Shown piece after piece: positions 16,939 through 24,859 of a DNA stretch of 31,176 nt. The DNA is from DAOVQB01 sp023128935 (GTDB lineage Bacteria; Eisenbacteria; RBG-16-71-46; CAIMUX01; WJJG01): assembly GCA_030628905.1 (NCBI GenBank), contig DAOVQB010000031.1:1-31176 (forward strand), read 5' to 3'. The notes below the pieces were generated by a model that saw only the letters and a list, made by a program, of their open reading frames with translations, was not told where the DNA came from and did no database searches. A program made the translations under genes and the position numbers. The number at the start of each line of letters is the position of its first letter. The first letter of the stretch is position 1.

Positions 16939-19900
16939 ATGGGGATGTTCGAGCCGGTTGATCTGAAGATCGATTTTGTGAAGCAAGAGCACGAGATACT
17001 CAAATTCTGGGAGCAGGAAAGGATATTTCAGAAACTGGTCGAGCGCAATCGGCGCAATGCGCACTGGTCCTTCATCGATGGCCCGATGACGGCGAATAAC
17101 CCAATGGGCGTTCACCATGCATGGGGCCGCACCTACAAAGACGTCTTTCAACGCTTCAAGGCGATGCAGGGATTCGATCAGCGCTACCAGAACGGCTTTG
17201 ATTGCCAGGGGCTTTGGCTAGAGGTCGAGACCGAACGGGCATTAGGATTCAAGTCAAAGTTAGATATCGAACGGTTTGGACTGGACAACTTCAGCCGGGC
17301 CTGCCGTGAGCGCGTCGAGAAATTCAGCAAGATCATTACGGACCAGTCCATTCGCCTTGGGCAGTGGATGGATTGGGAGCATTCCTACTACACCATGACC
17401 GACACGAATATCGAGTATATCTGGCATTTCCTTGGTGTCTGCTACGACAGGGGATGGCTGCGCAAGGGGCATCAGGTCATGCCCTGGTGTACCCGCTGCG
17501 GGACGTCGCTATCCCAGCACGAGCTATCAGATTCCTATAAGGATATTTCCGACACATCCGTCTTCCTTGGATTCAGGCTGCACGCTGGTGCGCGAAAGGA
17601 CGGGCCGTGGATGAACGGCCACAATCCAACGCGCGTTCCTGGAGAGAACGAGCGGCTACTGGTATGGACCACAACACCCTGGACGCTTACGTCCAACGTA
17701 GCCGCAGCGGTCAGTCCGGATCTGACTTATGTCCGCATTGACTATGAAGGTTTGATCTATTACGCCAGCCGCGGAGTCGCCGACACGGTGTTTATGGGGA
17801 GAGGCGAAATCGTCGGTGAGATCCAGGGCGCAGAGCTGATCGGGTGGGTCTATGAGGGCCCGTTTGATGATCTGCCCGCTCAGGAAGGCGTCGAACACGT
17901 GGTCATTCCCTGGGAAGAGGTGGGCGAGACGGAAGGTTCGGGGATTGTCCACATCGCCCCCGGCTGCGGCGCCGAGGACTGCGAAGTTGGCAAGCAGCTT
18001 GGCCTAGCTGCAATCGCTCCGCTCAATGGACAAGGGATCTATGAGAAGGGGTTTGGCTGGCTTACAGGCATGGATGTACACGATGTTGAGCAGCCGATCA
18101 TTGATGATCTGATCAAGAAGGGGATATTCGTCCGCAGGGAGATCTACGAGCACCGGTACCCGTTCTGCTGGCGCTGTAACGAGAAGCTCGTTTTCCGTAT
18201 GGAAGATGAATGGTTCATCCAGTGCGATGAAATCCGCCCCCTCATGAAGAAGGCGGCCGCCGCGGTGCGCTGGATTCCAGAGAGCGTTGGAAAGCGTACG
18301 CAGGACTGGTATGACAACATGGGGGACTGGTGTATATCGCGGAAGCGCTTTTGGGGCCTTCCGCTCCCATTCTACTTCTGCGAGGACGGGCATATGACCC
18401 TCGTCCGCAGCAAGAAGGATCTGTCCGAGCGGGCAATCGATCCCAAACAGGTGACTGATCTGCCGGAACTGCACCGGCCTTGGATTGATGGGGTCAAGAT
18501 CCACTGCGGTCACGACGGGTGCGAGAAAGAGGCTGCACGAATCCTGGATGTGGGGGATTGCTGGCTCGACGCCGGCATCGTGGGCTTCTCGACACTCAAG
18601 TATCATGAGGACAGGGAATACTGGAACAAGTGGTTCCCCTCCGAAGTGATATGTGAAATGCGCGAGCAGGTGCGCCTTTGGTTCTATGCAATGATGTTCA
18701 CGGGAGTGACTCTGGAGGGAACGAGTCCCTACAAGGCTGTCTTCAGCTACGAGAAAGTTTCTGCGGAAGACGGTCAAGCGATGCATAAAAGCGCTGGCAA
18801 TGCGATCTGGTTCGATGACGCAGCCGAAAAGATGGGCGCCGATGTGATGCGCTGGCTGTACTGCGCCTTCAACCCGAACCAGAACCTTCGCTTCGGTTTC
18901 GGCGTAGCCAAAGAACTGCGGCGCCGCATCATTATGCTGTGGAATGTATATTCGTTCTTCGTAACCTACGCAGAACTGGACGGGTTTGATCCTTCGAAGG
19001 AGGCGCACCCCGACTTAGCCGGGAAGAGCCCGAACGTGCTGGATCGATGGATCATCTCGGCGTTGTATCAGCTTGTGCATGACTCAAAAACAGCGCTTGA
19101 GAACTTTGACACCATGACGGCCTTGCGCGCGGCGGATGGCTTTCTTGAACAGCTTTCTACCTGGTACGTTCGCCGGTCACGCAGACGCTTTTGGAAAGCC
19201 GAGAACGATGCGGACAAGACGTGGGCCTACCGGACACTCTACCATGCGCTCCTGACCTACGTGCGGCTGCTCGCTCCGATCATTCCGTTTTTGACAGAGG
19301 AGATCTATCGCAACCTGACTGGACCGCTCCTGAAGTCGGGGGGCAAGTCCGTGCTGAAGCTCGGAGTGGATGGCGCAGTTACTCCAAAAAGCGTCCACCT
19401 AACACCGTACCCAGAGGAGCAGCCGGAGCTTGTGGATGAACAATTGAACGAGGCGATGGATTTTGTTCTGCGGTCCGTCAGCTTGGGGCGGGCGGCGCGA
19501 GAGAAAGCAAAGGTACGAATTCGTCAGCCGTTGAGCAAGATCTGGCTTGTGCCCATGGAGGGCGAGCTTCAGTTTAATAGGCTAGATTCTGCAATGGCCG
19601 GCGAGCTGTTGAAGGAAATCCGCGAGGAGCTGAATGTCAAGGAGGTGGATCTATCCGAGTCGGATGCGTCCGCGTTTGGGACGAGGAAGGTCAAGCTCAA
19701 CTTCCCGATCCTTGGCAAGAAGTATGGTAAGGCCCTCAAGGAGCTCAGCGTAAAAGTACAAGGCGCAGAGCCTGAGGTCGACTCTGAGGGACGCCTTCGT
19801 GTGGATGGTTACCTGCTCGATCCAGAGGAGTACGAAATCCTCTACGCGCCTCGCGAAGGCATGACGTTTTCGCATGACCACTACACAATGGTCGTTCTCG

Positions 19901-20268
19901 ACACGAAGCTCACAGAGGAGCTGCGCCTGGAAGGATGGGCGCGCGAAATCGTGCGCAAGGTCCAGGACCTCCGCAAGAAAGCCGGTTATCAGGTAGAGGA
20001 CAGGATCTCGCTATGGTGTCAGCCGATAGGGCCCGAAAGTAGCGAGAACACCGGAATGACTTCCGGCGAAGGGGAATCGCGGGATCGGCGGGAGGCCCAG
20101 GGAGATCTACCGGAGCCTAGGCGGGTCTTTGACGAGTTTGCGGAGTACGTCCGGGCAGAAACCCTTGCCGAAACGCTGGTGCTCAAACGGGCGAGCGACG
20201 CGGACCAGTCCGCAGAAGTCAAACTGGATGGAGGCTGTAGCATGTGGGTCGGCGTGAAGAAGATCTGA
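16939..20268 (+). CDS. ileS: Isoleucyl-tRNA synthetase, divergent subtype
   Basis: Charges tRNA-Ile. At 1109 residues it is in the size range of the long (eukaryote-like) class. It keeps the editing domain (LLVWTTTPWTLTSN, then GSGIVHIAPGCGAED), a CWRCNEKLVFR metal-type motif, WFIQ, WCISRKRFWGLPLP and the anticodon-binding region (DRWIISALY, TWYVRRSRRRFW). The class I signatures are altered: where HIGH is expected the sequence is GVHH (57-60, in TANNPMGVHHAWGR), and KMSKS reads AMHKS (614-618, in AMHKSAGN). A low-complexity insertion of about 32 residues (DNA about 20029-20124) lies in the C-terminal domain. The ATG at 16939 follows GAAGG; a second ATG two codons on is equally possible. It is 99 bp after gyrA. 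Confidence 0.92.
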   Translation: MGMFEPVDLKIDFVKQEHEILKFWEQERIFQKLVERNRRNAHWSFIDGPMTANNPMGVHHAWGRTYKDVFQRFKAMQGFDQRYQNGFDCQGLWLEVETERALGFKSKLDIERFGLDNFSRACRERVEKFSKIITDQSIRLGQWMDWEHSYYTMTDTNIEYIWHFLGVCYDRGWLRKGHQVMPWCTRCGTSLSQHELSDSYKDISDTSVFLGFRLHAGARKDGPWMNGHNPTRVPGENERLLVWTTTPWTLTSNVAAAVSPDLTYVRIDYEGLIYYASRGVADTVFMGRGEIVGEIQGAELIGWVYEGPFDDLPAQEGVEHVVIPWEEVGETEGSGIVHIAPGCGAEDCEVGKQLGLAAIAPLNGQGIYEKGFGWLTGMDVHDVEQPIIDDLIKKGIFVRREIYEHRYPFCWRCNEKLVFRMEDEWFIQCDEIRPLMKKAAAAVRWIPESVGKRTQDWYDNMGDWCISRKRFWGLPLPFYFCEDGHMTLVRSKKDLSERAIDPKQVTDLPELHRPWIDGVKIHCGHDGCEKEAARILDVGDCWLDAGIVGFSTLKYHEDREYWNKWFPSEVICEMREQVRLWFYAMMFTGVTLEGTSPYKAVFSYEKVSAEDGQAMHKSAGNAIWFDDAAEKMGADVMRWLYCAFNPNQNLRFGFGVAKELRRRIIMLWNVYSFFVTYAELDGFDPSKEAHPDLAGKSPNVLDRWIISALYQLVHDSKTALENFDTMTALRAADGFLEQLSTWYVRRSRRRFWKAENDADKTWAYRTLYHALLTYVRLLAPIIPFLTEEIYRNLTGPLLKSGGKSVLKLGVDGAVTPKSVHLTPYPEEQPELVDEQLNEAMDFVLRSVSLGRAAREKAKVRIRQPLSKIWLVPMEGELQFNRLDSAMAGELLKEIREELNVKEVDLSESDASAFGTRKVKLNFPILGKKYGKALKELSVKVQGAEPEVDSEGRLRVDGYLLDPEEYEILYAPREGMTFSHDHYTMVVLDTKLTEELRLEGWAREIVRKVQDLRKKAGYQVEDRISLWCQPIGPESSENTGMTSGEGESRDRREAQGDLPEPRRVFDEFAEYVRAETLAETLVLKRASDADQSAEVKLDGGCSMWVGVKKI

Positions 20269-20352
20269 TCCGAAACGTTCCTCGTCTGCGGGCCCTTAGC
20301 ATATCCGTAAGGCAGGTGGCCAGCAATCCAAATGAATCCGGCAGTCGCCTCG

Positions 20353-20883
20353 CTACAGCCACCGCCGAACCCTTCGCTTGTACTCAAGATAGTTATCGCC
20401 AAACTGACGCTCCAGATCTCCCTCTTCCGGGACAATGAAGTGGACCGTTGCCAGCCAAAATATTATAGGAACGACCGCGAATGGGGTTGCCGAGCCAAGC
20501 AGCAGGCAAATGCCGATGAGAATCATCAGCGCCCCGACATACATTGGATTCCGGCTGAACCGGAATGATCCCTCCAAGATGAGTGCACTTGAATCCCGGA
20601 AAGGCTTGACCTCTGTTCCGTACTTTTTGAAAAGCCGGTCGGTGCACAGATTCAAGACGACCCCCATAAGGAGTGGTAGTGCCCCCAGATACCTCCAGGG
20701 AGTACTGATCAGGGTCACTAGCGGGAAAAGCAAGTGGGCCGCGATCATCACGATGATAGCCACGAGGAAGTAGGTCGGTGGAAGTGGTCGTTTCTTTGGG
20801 TCCACTGTTCTCACTCCATGTCCAGGTTCATATCGCTGGATGCGACTGCTTTCCGTCATCCTCATCCTGGTCCTGCTGATCAT
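20353..20883 (-). CDS. Isoprenylcysteine/phospholipid methyltransferase-like membrane protein
   Basis: A 176-residue integral membrane protein with three or four hydrophobic segments (about 38-58, 64-80, 117-131, 133-150) and the C-terminal SAM-binding signature of the ICMT / phospholipid N-methyltransferase superfamily: SRNPMYVGALMILIG (110-124), then EEGDLERQFGDNYLEYKRRVRRW (153-175). In bacteria the substrates of most members are unknown, so none is assigned. The ATG at 20883 overlaps the stop of the upstream CbiX-like gene (ATGA), which suggests translational coupling. It faces ileS convergently with an 84-bp gap. Starts at Met7 or Met9 are possible. Confidence 0.82.
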   Translation of the reverse strand: MISRTRMRMTESSRIQRYEPGHGVRTVDPKKRPLPPTYFLVAIIVMIAAHLLFPLVTLISTPWRYLGALPLLMGVVLNLCTDRLFKKYGTEVKPFRDSSALILEGSFRFSRNPMYVGALMILIGICLLLGSATPFAVVPIIFWLATVHFIVPEEGDLERQFGDNYLEYKRRVRRWL

Positions 20884-21836
20884 CGATCTGCCGGTGCTTC
20901 TGGGGGAAGACCCGGATGGAGCGATCGCTCATTGGCCCATTCAATAGCTCGCGCGGCAATCCATCTCGCAACTTGCCGGCTGGGAAGTAGACCTCGCGCG
21001 GCAAATACGATGTCGTGATCTTGCAGAGTCTCTGCGGCTCGGAAGCTCATACGTCCGACAGAAAGCTCGCTGCTTTTTGCCATACTCTCAACACCCATGG
21101 AGAGGTAGAGCCCGAGGACGAGTGTCCTTTCACAGCGCTCCGTCACACCAAGAATGGCTGCGACCCCCTCCGGTATGAAAGACTGGCCCACCCCCACAAA
21201 AGCGAAATCGAATTCCGTGATCCCGGTATGGGCACAGATGAAGCTACCGATCTCTTGGCAAGTTGATTCCCAAATGGGTGCGAAGCGGTGATCACCGTGC
21301 GCCAGGAGCACAATGCCCTCGGATTGGGGTTCCGTTGACAGTTCCCGCGTTCTTTCGAGCAGGACATCCCTAAGAAGCGAGCCGTAGTTGAGCGTTGGGC
21401 CCATAGCGAGGTGGATGCTTGTCGACGCAACGGTGATCCCCTCCTCTTGAAGTTGGCCACGCATCTCGCGATCGCTGTACAGACCCAGGATTGCCGGCAA
21501 GTCATAGACGGAGTGTCCCGAAGGGGCGATGAATAGAGGAAGCACCAAGGCTCTTTCAACCTCCTCGCGTTCCATATCCTCGATGACAGACGCGATGCTC
21601 GGTTCGGCGAACTCCATCATGGCCACACGCGTCGAAATGAATGGGCTGGGTCCGGCTTCGCTGAGCAGCGCTTGGACTTCCCCTTCGAGAGCTAGGACAG
21701 GCGCATTCCATTGAGGTGCCGGAGATCCGTGGGCGGCCAGGATGAGACCTAGTCTCACCGCGGCGTTAGCGACCTCCAGGCCAGGAAAGGCGAGTACGGC
21801 CACCAGAATAAGAACCCAAATAGCATGGCGTCGCAT
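20880..21836 (-). CDS. Exported CbiX-like (class II chelatase fold) protein
   Basis: A 318-residue protein with a Sec-type signal peptide (RRHAIWVLILVAVLAFPGLEVANA, residues 2-25). Two CbiX-type halves follow. The first has the metal-ligand pair expected of sirohydrochlorin chelatases: H36 in LAAHGS and H108 in LPLFIAPSGHS. The second starts with LLAHGD (H180), but at the second ligand position reads LGLYLSMGVES, with no histidine. Cytoplasmic CbiX/SirB enzymes insert cobalt or iron into sirohydrochlorin; an exported, half-degenerate version is more likely a metal- or tetrapyrrole-binding protein, which is inference. The start at 21836 is chosen for the signal peptide and the TAGGAGACAGAGG sequence directly upstream. 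The stop overlaps the methyltransferase start by ATGA. Confidence 0.75.
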   Translation of the reverse strand: MRRHAIWVLILVAVLAFPGLEVANAAVRLGLILAAHGSPAPQWNAPVLALEGEVQALLSEAGPSPFISTRVAMMEFAEPSIASVIEDMEREEVERALVLPLFIAPSGHSVYDLPAILGLYSDREMRGQLQEEGITVASTSIHLAMGPTLNYGSLLRDVLLERTRELSTEPQSEGIVLLAHGDHRFAPIWESTCQEIGSFICAHTGITEFDFAFVGVGQSFIPEGVAAILGVTERCERTLVLGLYLSMGVESMAKSSELSVGRMSFRAAETLQDHDIVFAARGLLPSRQVARWIAARAIEWANERSLHPGLPPEAPADR

Positions 21837-22019
21837 CCTCTGTCTCCTATGCCGCCCATGTGGGAGAAGCGGGCGGGCGCTTGTTTGCATCGATAGAGCT
21901 GTTTGCAGAACGAAGCAACATAGCATAGGCAAGTTCTCGAGCCAAGAGGGATACTCGCAGCCGCAGATTCTTGTGTCCAGTGGTGTGCGCACGTTGTGTG
22001 TAACCTACGAACTGACCTG

Positions 22020-22295
22020 GGACGGGCCGTGACAGGGTTGAAGTATCTGGCGTCGTACGTGTTCCGCGTCGCCAGCGCCAATAGTCGCATCGTCGACTTC
22101 GACAATGATCAGGTCACCTTCCGGTATCGCAAATCCGGCAGCAATCGGTGGCGGACGATATCGATGGACGCCATGGAGTTCACCCGTCGTTTTCTGCAGG
22201 ATGTGTTGCCCAGCGGCGTGATGAAGATCCGCCATTACGGTTTCTGGACGGTCTTACTTCGCCCTGATCTCTTGATGCTCGCCCCCGGTCTCCTG
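22020..22295 (+). pseudogene. IS91-family transposase remnant (C-terminal fragment)
   Basis: The translation from about GRAVTGLKYLASYVFRVASANSR through DQVTFRYRKSG, FTRRFLQDVLPSG and KIRHYGFW matches the C-terminal part of IS91/IS801-type Y2 transposases, whose pattern is RYL..Y.FR.A.SN.RI ... VTFRY ... F.RRFL.HVLP.G....RYYG. The N-terminal two thirds, including the HUH and catalytic tyrosine regions, are missing, and stops lie close upstream. It is therefore a decayed insertion-sequence fragment. It lies between the CbiX-like gene and the NUDIX gene, on the opposite strand to both. Terminal ends of the element were not found. Confidence 0.75.
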
Positions 22296-22353
22296 AAGCA
22301 TTCCCCCTATATTGAGTCCGTCGGGAATGGCATCGGCTCATGCCCCGCGAGGA

Positions 22354-22794
22354 TCACTTGAGTCGCTGCTGGAGTTCCCACAATGCGATCCTGTTGCTTT
22401 CCCATGTCAGTAACCGCGTCGCTTCCTCGAACGACAACCATCTCACTTCGTCGTGTTCGTGAGACAACAGCAGTTCTAATCCTGTCACATCAACCGCGAA
22501 TGAATACTCGGGCACCACAAAGAGGTCGTGCGGCCAGTGTGCCGCCGTCGGGAAGGCCGTGCGTGGAACGGATGCCCGCGAATCCAACTCGATCCAATGA
22601 CAGGTGGATGGAATGCGCGCTTCCTCTTGAGCTTCCCGCATGGCCGCATCGCGTGCTGACTCATCGGCCTCGGCACCGCCCGATACGAACTGCCACATGG
22701 AGCCATCAGCCCTGTGGAAGACAGCGAATTCATGTCCGCCGCCGCGGCGTTTCCTAAAAGGAATCACGATCGCCTGAAGTGGAGTTCGTGCCAT
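22354..22794 (-). CDS. NUDIX hydrolase
   Basis: A 146-residue NUDIX-superfamily pyrophosphohydrolase acting on nucleoside-diphosphate-linked substrates. The NUDIX box is intact: GGAEADESARDAAMREAQEEARI (residues 39-61) fits Gx5Ex7REUxEExGU except that the last Gly is Ala. The upstream WQFVSGGAE and downstream WLSFEEAT..L are like dihydroneopterin-triphosphate/dATP pyrophosphatase (NudB-type) members, but substrate cannot be set from sequence alone. The ATG at 22794 follows GGTGAAGAG and lies within the 3' end of the RelE-like remnant in another frame. The coding strand is opposite to the transposase remnant that ends just after it. Confidence 0.85.
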   Translation of the reverse strand: MARTPLQAIVIPFRKRRGGGHEFAVFHRADGSMWQFVSGGAEADESARDAAMREAQEEARIPSTCHWIELDSRASVPRTAFPTAAHWPHDLFVVPEYSFAVDVTGLELLLSHEHDEVRWLSFEEATRLLTWESNRIALWELQQRLK

Positions 22795-22961
22795 GTCTCT
22801 TCACCTCGACGCGCCTCGTCATGGAAGCCCTTGATCTGCCTGATACCGACTGGGCCTGATACCCGCACAATGTCCTTCCCTTTCTCGTAGCGTTTCAGCA
22901 CTTCGACGGGAAGTCGAGAAAGGCGTCGAACTATGGGGCGGTGTTCGTAGACTTCCCACAT
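22764..22961 (-). pseudogene. Truncated RelE/StbE-type toxin
   Basis: From the ATG at 22961 the product begins MWEVYEHRPIVRRLSRLPVE and runs through VLKRYEKGKDIVRVSGPVGIRQIKGFHDEA. This is the N-terminal half of a family of RelE/ParE-superfamily mRNA interferases. After GFHDEARRGE the family normally continues with the Arg/Tyr-rich catalytic half; here the frame runs into the start of the NUDIX gene and stops after 65 residues. The catalytic strand and helix are absent, so it should be inactive. No antitoxin gene was recognised on either side. Confidence 0.7.
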
Positions 22962-23480
22962 ACCCGCAATATACCATACCCCATAACGTGAGACAGGAGT
23001 TGCGCGAACCCACCTGGAAGAACACGTTGGCGCTATGTTGTAAGCTGGATGCATGGCGAGTCCACAGCCTATCTGGAGAAACGCGACGTGGACACCGGGG
23101 CGAGCCACAGGATCTCGAACGAGGGATGGACGTGCTAGGGCGGTTGGATTGGCGGCAAGACCGTTTCCAGGACGGCGGCTGTCGCGAGCTCGACACCGGA
23201 GCTGTCGCTGATGAGATGACAGGACGGCCAGGCGCACTTGGACCAGAGGCTTGGGCTGGGCGGGGACGCCCTGCTTTGGGAGAGCGGATATCCTAGATGC
23301 GGGAAAGGTTTGAGCTTCTTCCGGCGGCGTCCTAGAGTGGACCTCTTCGCGTGGGCTGAGTTCCTGGCTGCTCCTTGGTTTGGGAATCGGCGCGGTCCGG
23401 GCGTCCCCGCGATCAGAAGGTCGCTCATCCGTGGAGGGTGTGTCTTTGATACGAGGTGATTCACTCACGGGGGTAATGGT
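22962..23480. other. About 520 bp without a recognisable gene
   Basis: Both strands are open over much of this GC-rich stretch. On the minus strand the truncated-toxin frame can be followed back to a GTG at 23468, giving a Ser/Pro/Arg-rich sequence (MSESPRIKDTPSTDERPSD...) with no family likeness. On the plus strand other frames are equally open. I see no ribosome-binding site, domain or repeat that supports any of them. The stretch separates the accessory segment from namZ and may be decayed DNA. Confidence 0.5.
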
Positions 23481-24794
23481 TTGGCGAGGGTCCTGACAGG
23501 TTTGGATCGTCTCGTGCGCGACGGCATCTCCTTGCCGGGCGGTGGCCGGGTTGCCGTACTGTGCAATGCGACGACCGTATCCTCTTCGTGGCTCCCTAGC
23601 GTGGATGCCCTACTTCAGGTGCCGGGAATTCGCCTAGAGCGCATCTTCTCACCCCAGCATGGATTTGCCTCTGAGAAGCAGGACAATATGGTCGAATCTG
23701 TCGACTCGAGCCACCCGCGGCTGGGCATTCCGATTATTAGCTTGTACGGGGATCGAAGAGAAGTCCACTCCGCGGATCTAGACGGTATCGATGCTGTTAT
23801 TATAGATCTGCCCGACATTGGCACACGGGTCTACACTTTTCTCACAACGGCCATCTTCATGATCCGCGCCGCCGCGGGACGTGGAGTTCCGGTGTTCATT
23901 CTCGATCGCCCCAATCCCATAGGGGGCGTTGTTGAGGGCCCGGTGTTGGACGATGCATTTCACTCGTTTGTTGGGATGATCGACGTTCCACTGCGCCATG
24001 GTCTCACTATCGGCGAGCTCTGCTTATACGGAGCATGGCGCATGCAGCTTCCGCCTACACAGACAGGATGGATTCGTGTCATGTCGATGGAAGGCTGGCG
24101 CCGGTCCCTTTACTACAACCAGACGGGTCTTCCGTGGACGATGCCCTCCCCAAACATGCCGACGCCCGAAACAGCCCTCGTATACGCAGGCCAGGTTGTG
24201 CTAGAAGGCACCAATCTGTCCGAGGGCCGTGGCACTACGCGGCCCTTCGAGTTCTTCGGGGCGCCCTACTTGGATCCTCCTGCTGTGCTTGATGCGCTGC
24301 AGGCAGAAGGTCTGCTAGAAGAGAGGCTGTTGCGGGAAGAGAGGTCAGCGCTGGCAGGAAGCCTAGCGTCAGGCACAGACTCAACTCCTGAAGCATCGGT
24401 ATTGGGTCGAACAAGTGCTGCTTCCGAACAACCAGCGCTGGCCGGCGCTCTACTGCGGGAGGTCACCTATCAACCCACCTTCCAGAAATATGCAAGAGAA
24501 CTGGTCCGAGGTTTTCAGCTCCACGTCATCGATCGCAATCGTTTCCGGCCAGTGATGGCCAGCATGGCTATCCTTTGGGCTGTGAAGCGAGTTCATCCCA
24601 AGGCGCTTGATTGGCGCGAACCGCCATACGAGTATGAAAAGGAGCGCATGCCCATAGATCTGATCTACGGGACGGATCAGGTGCGATTGGGCCTTCAGGC
24701 CGGGATGCAGCCGCGCGAGATTGCGCAAGACTGGGAGAGCGGAGTGGCCGCATTCAAGGAACGCGTGCGGCCGTTCTTGCTTTATGAGCAGTAG
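23481..24794 (+). CDS. namZ: Exo-beta-N-acetylmuramidase NamZ-like (DUF1343)
   Basis: DUF1343 family, whose characterised members remove MurNAc from the non-reducing end of peptidoglycan fragments. Family motifs in order: N-terminal VLTGLDRLV, SPQHGF (57-62), DLPDIGTRVYTF (109-120), DRPNP (142-146), PSPNMPT (222-228), EGTNLSEGRGTTRPFE (242-257), FQKY (334-337), and a C-terminal IDLIYGTD and RPFLLYEQ. A low-complexity insertion (about 282-326, Leu/Ala/Ser-rich, with CAGCGCTGG repeated at 24346 and 24433) interrupts the second domain. An in-frame stop at 23457-23459 limits the start to the next few codons; TTG at 23481 gives a mature-type N-terminus without signal peptide, so the enzyme looks cytoplasmic. 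It is followed by murU and amgK, the enzymes that would use its product. Confidence 0.85.
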   Translation: MARVLTGLDRLVRDGISLPGGGRVAVLCNATTVSSSWLPSVDALLQVPGIRLERIFSPQHGFASEKQDNMVESVDSSHPRLGIPIISLYGDRREVHSADLDGIDAVIIDLPDIGTRVYTFLTTAIFMIRAAAGRGVPVFILDRPNPIGGVVEGPVLDDAFHSFVGMIDVPLRHGLTIGELCLYGAWRMQLPPTQTGWIRVMSMEGWRRSLYYNQTGLPWTMPSPNMPTPETALVYAGQVVLEGTNLSEGRGTTRPFEFFGAPYLDPPAVLDALQAEGLLEERLLREERSALAGSLASGTDSTPEASVLGRTSAASEQPALAGALLREVTYQPTFQKYARELVRGFQLHVIDRNRFRPVMASMAILWAVKRVHPKALDWREPPYEYEKERMPIDLIYGTDQVRLGLQAGMQPREIAQDWESGVAAFKERVRPFLLYEQ

Positions 24795-24858
24795 CTGCCT
24801 CTGCGCGAAGGGAGTGCCCCTATGAGCAGTGAATACCTTTACGAGAAGTGAACCCCGC
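24783..24858 (+). repeat. Degenerate 19-bp tandem repeat, about four copies
   Basis: Units start at 24783, 24802, 24821 and 24840, with consensus near TAYGAGMAGTGARTGCCYC. Units 1, 3 and 4 agree best (TATGAGCAGT, TATGAGCAGT, TACGAGAAGT); unit 2 is more diverged. The array includes the stop codon of namZ and runs to the start of murU, so the namZ ending YEQ-stop appears in echo as YEQ-stop and YEK-stop. It suggests repeated slippage at the gene junction. Confidence 0.6.
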
Positions 24859-24859
24859 C

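Noticed and set aside
18004..19008. 334-codon minus-strand frame inside ileS
   Set aside because: Lies wholly antisense to conserved ileS motifs and shows no protein family features.
20269..20352. Terminator between the convergent ileS and methyltransferase genes
   Set aside because: CCTTA...TAAGG gives only a short weak stem, with no T-run on either strand.
21837..22019. Cobalamin riboswitch upstream of the CbiX-like gene
   Set aside because: No B12-box-like core or supporting stems were seen in the short leader, and the gene is unlikely to be a true cobalamin enzyme.
22988..23296. Plus-strand 102-codon frame upstream of namZ
   Set aside because: Gly/Arg-rich, no known domain or ribosome-binding site, and equal open frames exist on the other strand.
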